From an uncultured Nitrospirales bacterium (GTDB taxonomy: Bacteria > Nitrospirota > Nitrospiria > Nitrospirales > UBA8639): 64,000 nucleotides of DNA. Made by a program: the position numbers and the translations under genes. This document shows, piece by piece, positions 42,021-50,414 of the stretch (the first letter of the stretch is position 1; every line of letters starts with the position of its first letter). The notes under the pieces were generated by a model, which had not been told where the DNA came from, searched no databases, and was given only the letters and a program-made list of their open reading frames with translations. The stretch lies in contig OY282373.1 of the NCBI GenBank assembly GCA_958295805.1, forward strand, positions 343,001 to 407,000, read 5' to 3'.

Positions 42021-43079
42021 GTGAGCGAGAAGATGATGAGATGGGTCAGTCGATTTTTGAGTCTGTTTTCGAGTGACATGGCCATTGACCTTGGGACGGC
42101 CCATACATTGGTCTACATCCAGGGCATGGGGATCGTCTTGAATGAACCGTCGGTTGTGGCCATTGAACGCCAGTCGGGTAAAATTTTAGCGGTGGGGAGC
42201 GTCGCCAAACGCATGGTGGGACGCACGCCCGGCAACATATCAGCCATTCATCCCATGAAAGAAGGCGTGATTGCCGACTTTGAAATGGCCGAGCAGATGC
42301 TTCGCTATTTTATTACGCGGGTTCGCAATCGGAGTGCGTTTTTCCGGCCTCGAATCATCATCGGCGTGCCGTCGCGGATTACGCAAGTGGAACGGCGAGC
42401 CGTGAAAGAGTCGGCCGAATTAGCAGGGGCACGTGAGGTCTATTTGATTGAAGAACCTCTGGCCGCGGCCATTGGAGCGGGGCTGCCCATCACCGAGCCC
42501 GCGGGGAACATGGTGGTCGATATTGGAGGGGGCACGACCGATATCGCGGTCATTTCACTGGGGGGGATCGTCTACAGTGAGTCGGTGAAAATGGCCGGCT
42601 ACCAACTGGATGCTGCGATCATTCAGTACATCAAACGTGAATACAATTTGTTGATCGGCGAGCATATGGCTGAGCGCGTGAAACTGGAAATTGGGTCGGC
42701 CCATCCGTTGCAAGAGAAAGCCCAAATGATGGTGAGAGGGCGGGACATGGTTTCAGGCATTCCTCGTACCATTGCGTTGGAGGACGCGGAAATCCGGGAA
42801 GCCTTGGAAGGGTCCATTGCGGCGATTGTGTCGGCCATTAAATTAGCCTTGGAAAATACGCCTCCCGAATTAGCAGGGGACATCATTGATCGAGGGATTG
42901 TCTTGACGGGCGGGGGATCACTGTTACAAGGATTGGATGCCCGGTTGCGAGAAGAAACCGCGCTGCCAATCATCATGGTCGATGATCCGCTGACCTCCGT
43001 CGTCTTGGGAGTAGGGAAAACGCTCGAAGAGATTACCCTGCTGCGGAGTATTGCCTCCCAGTCGACGGTCAATTCGTAA
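42021..43079 (+). CDS. mreB: rod shape-determining actin homologue MreB
   Basis: 352 residues, family length. An N-terminal amphipathic membrane-binding stretch ('[13 protein letters not shown]') precedes phosphate 1 '[16 protein letters not shown]'. '[40 protein letters not shown]', phosphate 2 '[18 protein letters not shown]' and adenosine motif '[14 protein letters not shown]' complete the actin fold. It polymerises at the inner membrane to direct lateral wall synthesis. The start is GTG at 42021. It opens the mreBCD-mrdA-rodA-rng operon. Confidence 0.96.
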   Translation: MSEKMMRWVSRFLSLFSSDMAIDLGTAHTLVYIQGMGIVLNEPSVVAIERQSGKILAVGSVAKRMVGRTPGNISAIHPMKEGVIADFEMAEQMLRYFITRVRNRSAFFRPRIIIGVPSRITQVERRAVKESAELAGAREVYLIEEPLAAAIGAGLPITEPAGNMVVDIGGGTTDIAVISLGGIVYSESVKMAGYQLDAAIIQYIKREYNLLIGEHMAERVKLEIGSAHPLQEKAQMMVRGRDMVSGIPRTIALEDAEIREALEGSIAAIVSAIKLALENTPPELAGDIIDRGIVLTGGGSLLQGLDARLREETALPIIMVDDPLTSVVLGVGKTLEEITLLRSIASQSTVNS

Positions 43080-43094
43080 AAGGAACGAGTGTGT

Positions 43095-43997
43095 ATGAAC
43101 GGCCGGTTTCGGCCTGCGGTCCTTGTGGGGTCCGGCACGAGACGGATCATTGCGGTAGTGTTCGCACTCGCATGCGTGGCGTTCGTCCTCCTTCCTCGGC
43201 ACGCGCAATTCTTCATCCATGACGTCGGCCAACCCTTGGCCGACGTCGTGGCGATTCCCATCGAAAGCATGGCCTCCCTGACGCGCGGACTCCGTGACGG
43301 ATGGAACCAGGTTTTTTCCTTTCACACGATATCTGAACAAAACCACGAACTCCATCAACGGGTCCAGCAGCTTCGTGGGGAATTGAATCAGTGGCAGGAG
43401 CGGGCACTGGCGGCGGACCGACTCGCCGCGTTAGTGGAATTTCAGCAACACACCCCGATTCGGACGGTTGCGGCACAAGTCATCGGCCGCAGTACGTCGA
43501 ATTGGTATCAAGGCGTCGTGCTCAACAAAGGGGAACATGACGGGATTCGCGTTGAAATGGGTGTGATGACTCCAGCCGGAGTCGTCGGGCAAATCGTCAA
43601 GACCACCGGGTCCACGAGCATTGTCTTACTGATGACCGATCCGAACGTCGCGATTCTTGGATTGGTGCAACGCACGCGGGATGAGGGGATTGTTCAGGGT
43701 ACGCCACAGAGTCACGTCTGGATGAAGTATATTCCGCCGCTCTCACCCGTTCGAAAAGGGGACGTGGTGGTGACGTCGGGATTAACCGACGGATTTCCGC
43801 GCGGGGTGTTGATCGGGGAGGTGGCCCGGATTGAAGAACGTGAGGGCGATTTGTTTCAGACGGCGGACATTGTGCCCGTCGTGAATTTTCAACGGATGGA
43901 AGAAGTCCTGATCGTCACGTCCCCTCAACCAGTCGAAGCCATGCTCTCCATTGAGCAAGCGTTGGATTCCCGAGAGAACGAGAACGCCGCTCAATGA
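43095..43997 (+). CDS. mreC: rod shape-determining protein MreC
   Basis: 300 residues. One transmembrane helix near the N-terminus (about 10-32), then a coiled coil around residues 75-115 ('QNHELHQRVQQLRGELNQWQERALAADRLAAL'), then the two beta-barrel MreC domains ('GVVLNKGEHDGIRVEMGVMTPAGVVGQIV', 'GDVVVTSGLTDGFPRGVLIGEV'). It bridges MreB and PBP2 in the periplasm. The ATG at 43095 has AGGA at the right distance; a GTG at 43089 is too close to it. Its stop overlaps mreD. Confidence 0.94.
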   Translation: MNGRFRPAVLVGSGTRRIIAVVFALACVAFVLLPRHAQFFIHDVGQPLADVVAIPIESMASLTRGLRDGWNQVFSFHTISEQNHELHQRVQQLRGELNQWQERALAADRLAALVEFQQHTPIRTVAAQVIGRSTSNWYQGVVLNKGEHDGIRVEMGVMTPAGVVGQIVKTTGSTSIVLLMTDPNVAILGLVQRTRDEGIVQGTPQSHVWMKYIPPLSPVRKGDVVVTSGLTDGFPRGVLIGEVARIEEREGDLFQTADIVPVVNFQRMEEVLIVTSPQPVEAMLSIEQALDSRENENAAQ

Positions 43998-44482
43998 AGA
44001 GGCTTGCGTCTATCCCGTTCATGCTGTTGCTTGTGCCCGTTCAGGTCACGTTGTTACCGTCTTTGAGTCTCTTTGGAATTCGCCCGGATCTCTGTCTGGT
44101 CGCCGCCTGTTTGGTCGGATTGTTCGCGGGACGGGTTCGTGGAGGGGTCTTGGGCTTCTTCTTGGGGTTTGTCCAGGATTTTTTTTTCGCCGGCACGCTG
44201 TGGCTGAATACGCTCACCAAAGCTGCCGTTGGCTACCTGTCCGGTGTTGTAGCGAAAAACGTCTCGACGACGGCTTGGTATTCAGCTTTTTTCTCAATGC
44301 TGGTGTTTTCCGTTGCGTCCGGCACGGTGTTTTTGCTGGTCGCGCGTCAGGGAATGGATATGGGAGTAGTGTTCCACGGGATCTCCGCGGTCTTGTTTCC
44401 CCAGGCGGTGTTGGACGGATTGGTGTCCCTCGTCGCCCATTGGATCTTTTCACGGTGGATGGGCCACGCGCCGAGTGGATGA
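43994..44482 (+). CDS. mreD: rod shape-determining protein MreD
   Basis: 162 residues of mostly hydrophobic sequence forming about five transmembrane helices. Typical MreD features are 'RPDLCLVAACLVGLFAGRVRGGVLGFFLGFVQDFFF', corresponding to the conserved P-D-x3-V and G-x3-G-F-x2-G-x2-x-D motifs. It is an inner-membrane part of the elongasome. The ATG overlaps the mreC stop by 4 bases. Confidence 0.9.
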   Translation: MKRLASIPFMLLLVPVQVTLLPSLSLFGIRPDLCLVAACLVGLFAGRVRGGVLGFFLGFVQDFFFAGTLWLNTLTKAAVGYLSGVVAKNVSTTAWYSAFFSMLVFSVASGTVFLLVARQGMDMGVVFHGISAVLFPQAVLDGLVSLVAHWIFSRWMGHAPSG

Positions 44483-44528
44483 CGATGATCCGGATATCGG
44501 CCGAATGGTCGTGCCGGTGAATTGAATC

Positions 44529-46406
44529 ATGACGGATCCTGGTTCCTCAGCAATTGAACTCGGAGAGGTTCAACGACGATTATGGCTCCTGAAAATCGGG
44601 GTCGTGATTGTGGTCGGGCTGTTGGTCCTGCGGTTATGGCAACTCCAAGTGCGCGACGGGCCTCATTATCAACATCTCTCTCAACACAATCGCACCAGAT
44701 CGATCGTGTTACATCCCGCTCGAGGACTCATTTATGACCGGAACGGGTTCTTACTGGCGAACAGCGTGCCGAGTTTCAACGTCTACGTTGAACTCAGCGA
44801 CGTGCGGAACAGGGAGAGGCTGTTTCAGAAACTCGAGGATCTGTTGGCGTTGGATGCGCGTGAACTGAACAAGAAAATTCTGACTCATGGTCGAACGCGG
44901 GTGAAACTGAAGGCGGGGCTCAGCCTGAGAGAGGCGGCCATTGTCGAATCGCATCGGTTGGATTTACCCGGGGTGGTGGTTCACCCTGAATATCAGCGGA
45001 ATTATCCTCAAGGGTCGTCTGCCGCGCACGTGATCGGGTACATCGGAGAAATGTCAGAGGAACAGCTCGGGCAGGAGAAATTTCATGGACTCGTGCAGGG
45101 CAGCATGATCGGCCAGTATGGCGTGGAACGCATGTATGATCGGGCCTTGCGAGGTCAAGCAGGGAGAAAACTCATTGAAGTCGACGCGCTCGGTCATGAG
45201 AAACGGACGATTTTCGTGGAGAAACCGCAGGCGGGAAACGACGTCTATCTCACCCTCGACTTCCGGTTGCAAAAATTGGCGGAAGACGTTTTGGGAGATG
45301 AAGCCGGAGCGATTGTGGCCTTGGATCCTCAAACGGGAGAAACGCTGGCCTTAGCCAGCCAACCCGGTTTCGATCCCAATGCCTTGTCTCATGGCTTACC
45401 CGTTGAGGAATGGAACGTCCTTCTTCAGGACCCGCGACACCCTCTGACGAATCGAGCGATTCAAGGACAATATCCTCCGGGTTCCATCTTTAAGATTATT
45501 ATGGCGGGTGCGGTGCTTGGGACCAGAGCCATTGATCCGACCGAGCGAATCCGATGTGGCGGCGGGTTTCGATTCGGGAAGCGAACCTTTCGGGACTGGA
45601 AGGCGAATGGGCATGGAAACGTCGATCTGCACGCGGCTATGATGCATTCGTGCGACGTGTACTTTTATCGGTTAGGTCATCGCTTGGGGATCGAAACCAT
45701 TGCAACCCATGCGAAACGATTCGGATTAGGCCAGCGAACGGGCGTTGATCTCCCCTCGGAGGTGACCGGGATCGTCCCCTCCCCGGAATGGAAACAGCAA
45801 ACGCAAGGAGAAGCCTGGTACCCGGGTGAAACCATTTCGGTCTCGATCGGACAAGGCTTTGTCACGGTCACGCCCTTGCAAATGGCGAACGTGATTGCCG
45901 CGGTCGGCAATCATGGAAGGGTGTATACCCCCCACGTTGTTCGTGGCGTGCGACAACGAGAGCACGGAATGATTCAAGAGTGGAATCCCGCACGCGGCCA
46001 CGCCGTTCAACTGGTGCAGCCGCAAGGACTGCGCCGAATTCGAACCGCTCTCGCCGCGGTGGTCGCCGAAGGCACGGGACGAAGGGCGCGTTCGTCCTTG
46101 GTGGGGATTGCGGGGAAAACCGGGACGGCACAAGTCGTGGGCTTGCGTGAAAAATCCGAAGACGACACGCCAAAGAAATTTCGAGACCATGCCTGGTTCG
46201 TTGCCTATGCGCCGTTAGCCCGTCCTAGGATCGCCGTGGCGGTGCTCGTGGAGCACATGGGTCAAGGCGGAGCCGTGGCGGCTCCACTCGCAAAACAACT
46301 CATTGAAGCCTATCTGTCGGATCCGTCGAACGTGGAGAGAATGGCACCATCGTCCTCTGCGTTGCATTCACGCGCGTGGCAAGAGGGAGAAGCCGTTCAT
46401 GGATGA
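44529..46406 (+). CDS. mrdA: penicillin-binding protein 2 (elongation transpeptidase)
   Basis: 625 residues. A single N-terminal transmembrane helix (about 20-38), a dimerisation domain with 'RTRSIVLHPARGLIYDRNGFLLANSVPSFNVYVEL', and a transpeptidase domain with the active-site 'PPGSIFK' (Ser319, Lys322), 'SCDVYFY' (SxN equivalent is S-x-D here) and 'AGKTGTAQVV' (KTG). It cross-links peptidoglycan in lateral-wall synthesis with RodA. Its end overlaps rodA by 8 bases, so the two partners are coupled. Confidence 0.95.
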   Translation: MTDPGSSAIELGEVQRRLWLLKIGVVIVVGLLVLRLWQLQVRDGPHYQHLSQHNRTRSIVLHPARGLIYDRNGFLLANSVPSFNVYVELSDVRNRERLFQKLEDLLALDARELNKKILTHGRTRVKLKAGLSLREAAIVESHRLDLPGVVVHPEYQRNYPQGSSAAHVIGYIGEMSEEQLGQEKFHGLVQGSMIGQYGVERMYDRALRGQAGRKLIEVDALGHEKRTIFVEKPQAGNDVYLTLDFRLQKLAEDVLGDEAGAIVALDPQTGETLALASQPGFDPNALSHGLPVEEWNVLLQDPRHPLTNRAIQGQYPPGSIFKIIMAGAVLGTRAIDPTERIRCGGGFRFGKRTFRDWKANGHGNVDLHAAMMHSCDVYFYRLGHRLGIETIATHAKRFGLGQRTGVDLPSEVTGIVPSPEWKQQTQGEAWYPGETISVSIGQGFVTVTPLQMANVIAAVGNHGRVYTPHVVRGVRQREHGMIQEWNPARGHAVQLVQPQGLRRIRTALAAVVAEGTGRRARSSLVGIAGKTGTAQVVGLREKSEDDTPKKFRDHAWFVAYAPLARPRIAVAVLVEHMGQGGAVAAPLAKQLIEAYLSDPSNVERMAPSSSALHSRAWQEGEAVHG

Positions 46407-47517
46407 ACCGTGGAAGCGCAGTCGAGGGCTAGATGGGTTTGATTGGGGCTTTTTGGGGGTCATCTGTGCGTTGGTGTCCATTGGGGTCTTAACCATTGCC
46501 AGTGGGACCGCCGGAAAGGCGGGACAATTTCCCATTTACGCCAAACAAGCCGTATGGGTCGGGGTGGGCAGTTTGGCCTTTCTGGCGATGTCCACGATTG
46601 ATTACCACAAATTAGCCTTCGCGTCGTATCTCCTGTATGGATTAGGGTTGCTCCTCCTCGTGGTCGTCATGTTCGGTGGCAAGAGTACTCGTGGGGCGCA
46701 ACGATGGATTGCTCTCGGGCCGGTGGCGATGCAGCCGTCGGAATTCGTGAAGATTCCTCTGCTCCTGGTCTTGGCGACCTATTATGCCACCCAACCCCGG
46801 CATGGGTGGTGGTATCGAGTCATTGTGCCTGGGTTCATCATGCTTCCCGGGTTTTTCTTGATTCTGAAGCAACCGGATTTGGGAAACAGCCTCAGCTTTC
46901 TGGCCATCTACGTCACGTTGTTGCTGGCCGTGGGCGTCAAGTCGAAAACGTTGGGGCTGGTATTCTTGTCGGCGTTGATGATGTTTCCCTTTGTCTGGGG
47001 GGAATTATGGGGTTCTCTGCACGACTATCAAAAGGAACGGATTATCAGTTTCGTGGACCCGGGGTATGATCCGGGGGGCAAAGGCTACCAGGCACTGCAA
47101 TCTCGTATTGCCGTGGGCTCCGGTGAATTACTTGGAAAAGGGTTTCACGGGAACACGCAAACGCAATTTAAATTTCTTCCGGACAGTCACACGGATTTTA
47201 TCTTTGCGGTCTATGCCGAGGAATGGGGATTTTTGGGGACCGTCCCGTTAATCGGTCTGTTTCTGGCGTTATTGCTCTTGGGACTGGACATTGCGGCGAA
47301 CGCCAAAGATCTGTTGGGAACCTTGTTGGCCGTTGGGGTCGTAGGCATGATGACCTTTAACATGGTTGTCAACATCGGGATGACCATTGGGCTGGCGCCC
47401 GTCGTCGGGATTCCGTTGCCGTTACTGAGTTATGGGGGGAGTACGACCGTTATGACGATGGCTGCCTTAGGATTGTTGTTGAGCGTGAGGAAGGGCCGGC
47501 TGACGTCATGGTCGTGA
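46399..47517 (+). CDS. rodA: peptidoglycan glycosyltransferase RodA
   Basis: 372 residues, 10 predicted helices of the SEDS family. Conserved SEDS segments are 'GAQRWIALGPVAMQPSEFVKIPLLLVLATY', 'LKQPDLGNSL', 'HTDFIFAVYAEEWGFLG' and 'GIPLPLLSYGGSTTVMTMAALGLLLSV'. It polymerises lipid II with PBP2. The ATG at 46399 lies inside the mrdA end; the longer frame from 46303 is within mrdA and is not used. Confidence 0.95.
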   Translation: MDEPWKRSRGLDGFDWGFLGVICALVSIGVLTIASGTAGKAGQFPIYAKQAVWVGVGSLAFLAMSTIDYHKLAFASYLLYGLGLLLLVVVMFGGKSTRGAQRWIALGPVAMQPSEFVKIPLLLVLATYYATQPRHGWWYRVIVPGFIMLPGFFLILKQPDLGNSLSFLAIYVTLLLAVGVKSKTLGLVFLSALMMFPFVWGELWGSLHDYQKERIISFVDPGYDPGGKGYQALQSRIAVGSGELLGKGFHGNTQTQFKFLPDSHTDFIFAVYAEEWGFLGTVPLIGLFLALLLLGLDIAANAKDLLGTLLAVGVVGMMTFNMVVNIGMTIGLAPVVGIPLPLLSYGGSTTVMTMAALGLLLSVRKGRLTSWS

Positions 47518-47669
47518 ATGATGCCCCCCGTGGCCGTGCCCGTCGTCTGGTCAGATTGACGGTGTGACGAACTTGATTATCCGTGCCGCGCTTTTTGGAA
47601 GATGATGCGGGCACAGCACGTTTCCCACGGAGACGCACGCGTCGTCGGTGAGGGAACAAAGGAGTGTGT

Positions 47670-49187
47670 ATGGGCGTAGAGATTGCCATCAACGTGACCC
47701 CTCAAGAAACGCGCGTCGCGGTACTCGAGAACAAGGTGGTCACGGAATTATACGTGGACCGCGTAAAGAAAAAGGATTTTGTGGGCAACGTGTATAAGGG
47801 GAAAGTCGTGAAAGTGCTCCCGGGCATGCAGGCGGCGTTCGTTGACATTGGTCTGGAGCGTGCCGCGTTTGTACACGTGTCGGATCTCTCGGTGGGGACG
47901 GAACCCGGGGATATTCTGGTTGACGGCGACGACGATGAAAAAGGAGCGGAATTCCCGCATCCTCGACGACAAACCGTTCGGCCGATTGAAGAGTTGCTGG
48001 AAGAAGGCCAAGAACTCATCGTCCAGATTTCCAAAGGCCCGATCGGCACCAAAGGTCCGCGCGTGACCTCCTACTGTTCGTTGCCCGGACGGTTTTTGGT
48101 GTTCATGCCGAACGTGGATCACGTCGGCGTCTCACGCCGCATTCCCCAGGACGATGAGCGCAGTCGCCTCAAAGACATCATGAAGCGCGTGCGGGAACCG
48201 GGTTACGGTTACATTGTGCGGACCGTGAGTGAGGGGGTGAGCGAGGAGGAACTCAAATCAGACGTCGAGTTTTTGACCGCGATGTGGCAAGACATCGTCA
48301 AAAATCAAGAAGCGTCTCCTGCCCCGGCTGCCCTGCATACGGATTTGAGTCTGACGCTCAGAGTCGTGCGGGATTTATTTACCAAAAACGTCAGGAGGCT
48401 GCTTATCGATTCAAAAGCGGAATATGAAGCGGTCAAAGAATTCGTGCGACGGTACCTGCCCCAACAAACCTCTCGAATCTTTCATTATGAGAAAGACGAA
48501 GGATTGTTTGATTATTTAGGGATTGAGATGGAAATTTCTCGAGCGTTGAGCCGAAAAGTCTGGCTCAAGTCCGGCGGTCACATCGTCATCGATCATACGG
48601 AAGCCATGACGGTCATTGACGTCAACACCGGGCGGTTCGTCGGCAAACGCGATCCCGAAGAGACGATCCTGAAAAACAACCTGGAAGCGACTCGGGAGAT
48701 TGCGTATCAAATTAAACTCCGCGGCATCGGAGGCATCATCATCATCGACTTTATTGACATGAAACGAGAGCGGAATCGAGAGAAAGTGTATCAAGCCTTC
48801 GTGGACGCGATGGCCAATGATAAGGCGCGAACGCGGATTTCCCGCATCAGCGACCTGGGGTTAATCGAAATTTCGCGTGAACGGGTTCGAGAAGATTTAC
48901 TCCGGACGCTCTCCGATCTGTGTTCCGATTGTGACGGCCGCGGGTATACGAAGTCCGCGCTCACGGTGATGTACGATATTTTTCGAGACATTCGACGAAT
49001 CGAACGAGCAGCCGGACAACAACGCGTGGTCATCGGAGCCCACCCGCACGTCGTGGATTTGCTTCACGACGTTGAGCATGGCGAACTTGAACGGCTTCAG
49101 CGCGAATGTCATTGTCAGGTGATCATGAAGGCCGATCCGCTCTTGCCTCTTGAACAATATGACGTTGTGGTTTCAGGAGAAGGGTAG
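47670..49187 (+). CDS. rng: ribonuclease G
   Basis: 505 residues of the RNase E/G family. The S1-like domain is near residues 35-125 ('GNVYKGKVVKVLPGMQAAFVDIGLERAAFVHVSDL'). The catalytic DNase I-like part contains 'AMTVIDVNTGRFVGKR' with a Mg2+-binding Asp and 'GIIIIDFIDMKRERNREKVYQAF' with the second Asp. The Zn-link 'LSDLCSDCDGRGY' comes next. It lacks the long scaffold tail of RNase E, so it is the G type. It follows rodA after about 150 bases; AAGGAG precedes the ATG at 47670. It processes 16S rRNA 5' ends and turns over mRNA. Confidence 0.93.
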   Translation: MGVEIAINVTPQETRVAVLENKVVTELYVDRVKKKDFVGNVYKGKVVKVLPGMQAAFVDIGLERAAFVHVSDLSVGTEPGDILVDGDDDEKGAEFPHPRRQTVRPIEELLEEGQELIVQISKGPIGTKGPRVTSYCSLPGRFLVFMPNVDHVGVSRRIPQDDERSRLKDIMKRVREPGYGYIVRTVSEGVSEEELKSDVEFLTAMWQDIVKNQEASPAPAALHTDLSLTLRVVRDLFTKNVRRLLIDSKAEYEAVKEFVRRYLPQQTSRIFHYEKDEGLFDYLGIEMEISRALSRKVWLKSGGHIVIDHTEAMTVIDVNTGRFVGKRDPEETILKNNLEATREIAYQIKLRGIGGIIIIDFIDMKRERNREKVYQAFVDAMANDKARTRISRISDLGLIEISRERVREDLLRTLSDLCSDCDGRGYTKSALTVMYDIFRDIRRIERAAGQQRVVIGAHPHVVDLLHDVEHGELERLQRECHCQVIMKADPLLPLEQYDVVVSGEG

Positions 49188-49301
49188 AGAGAAACTCGCC
49201 ATGGTCCATGCCCGACGGAGTTGCTTGCCGTTGCCCCGTCACTCTCGCGTGGAACACACGCGAACGGGCGTCACGGATGTTTTTCGTAAGCGAGCGCAAC
49301 C

Positions 49302-50414
49302 GTGAAGTCACTGGAAGCTTGGCTCATCCTGCGGTCACTTCGGGGATTGAGTGACGGCACCCTCTGTCGACTGGTTCGATCTTTTGGCGGCCCGAACGAG
49401 GTACTGTCGTCCTCTTCAAGCGATTTGCAGAACGCGGGGATTCGGTCGTCCGTGGTGCAATCCATACGGAAAGGACCGGATCGAAGCGTGTGTAAACAAG
49501 TGGCCGACGAAATTCGCTTGATTCAGAAGGGGGCATGCTCGATTGTCACGGTGTTGGACTCGGCGTATCCCAGCCGGCTGGCGCTGATACCGGATCCGCC
49601 GCCGCTGTTGTACGTGCGAGGGACGCTTCCCGCTGCTGACGATCACGTGATCGCCGTGGTCGGGTCCCGAAGAGCGACGCCTTCGGGGATGCTTGTCACG
49701 CAGGAACTCAGTGAACGGTTGGCGGCCCTTGGCTTTACCATCGTGAGCGGCATGGCACGGGGCATTGATGCCGCGGCGCATCAGGGTGCCCTCAAGGCCA
49801 AGGCTCGCACCGTGGCGATCTTGGGATGTGGCGTGGACCGCACGTATCCTCCCGAACATCAGTCGTTACGGAACGAGATTGAGGCGCATGGCGCCGTGGT
49901 GTCGGAATTGCCGCTCGGCTCCCCACCGCTGTCTCATCATTTTCCTCGCCGAAATCGGATTATCAGCGGATTGTCGTTAGGGGTCATTGTCTCGGAAGCC
50001 AGTCAGAAAAGCGGATCGTTGATCACGGCCAGATTGGCACTCGAACAGAACCGGGAGGTGTTTGCTGTCCCGGGTCCCATCAAAAACAGGAAACATGAAG
50101 GGGCGCACGGGCTGATTAAACAAGGGGCGAAACTGGTGGAAGAGGCCTGGGACGTCGTTGAAGAATTGCTCCCTCAACTTGACGGCTCCTTTCGTGATGA
50201 AGTAAAGAATGCGGGCTCCACGGAAAAAGCCGATCCGGTATTGACCGACAAAGAACGGAACGTCCTGGCGCTGTTCAACGATGAGCCCGTCCCGATTGAT
50301 GAAATCCTGGCTGAAGCGCCTTTGGCTCTCGCCGAAGTCATGAGTCTCCTGTTAAGCCTGGAATTAAAAGGCGTCCTCAAGCAGGCCCCGGGGTCCTGCT
50401 ATCTCAAATGTTAA
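49302..50414 (+). CDS. dprA: DNA-processing protein DprA (Smf)
   Basis: 370 residues. It loads RecA on incoming single-stranded DNA during natural transformation. An N-terminal helix-hairpin region, the Rossmann-like DprA core ('VVGSRRATPSGMLVTQELSERLAALGFTIVSGMARGIDAAAHQGALKA', 'AILGCGVDRTYPPEH', 'FPRRNRIISGLSLGVIVSEASQKSGSLITARLALEQNREVFAVPG') and a C-terminal winged-helix ('DEPVPIDEILAEAPLALAEVMSLLLSLELKGVL') are complete. The start is GTG at 49302. Its 3' end overlaps the topoisomerase gene by 7 bases. Confidence 0.95.
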   Translation: MKSLEAWLILRSLRGLSDGTLCRLVRSFGGPNEVLSSSSSDLQNAGIRSSVVQSIRKGPDRSVCKQVADEIRLIQKGACSIVTVLDSAYPSRLALIPDPPPLLYVRGTLPAADDHVIAVVGSRRATPSGMLVTQELSERLAALGFTIVSGMARGIDAAAHQGALKAKARTVAILGCGVDRTYPPEHQSLRNEIEAHGAVVSELPLGSPPLSHHFPRRNRIISGLSLGVIVSEASQKSGSLITARLALEQNREVFAVPGPIKNRKHEGAHGLIKQGAKLVEEAWDVVEELLPQLDGSFRDEVKNAGSTEKADPVLTDKERNVLALFNDEPVPIDEILAEAPLALAEVMSLLLSLELKGVLKQAPGSCYLKC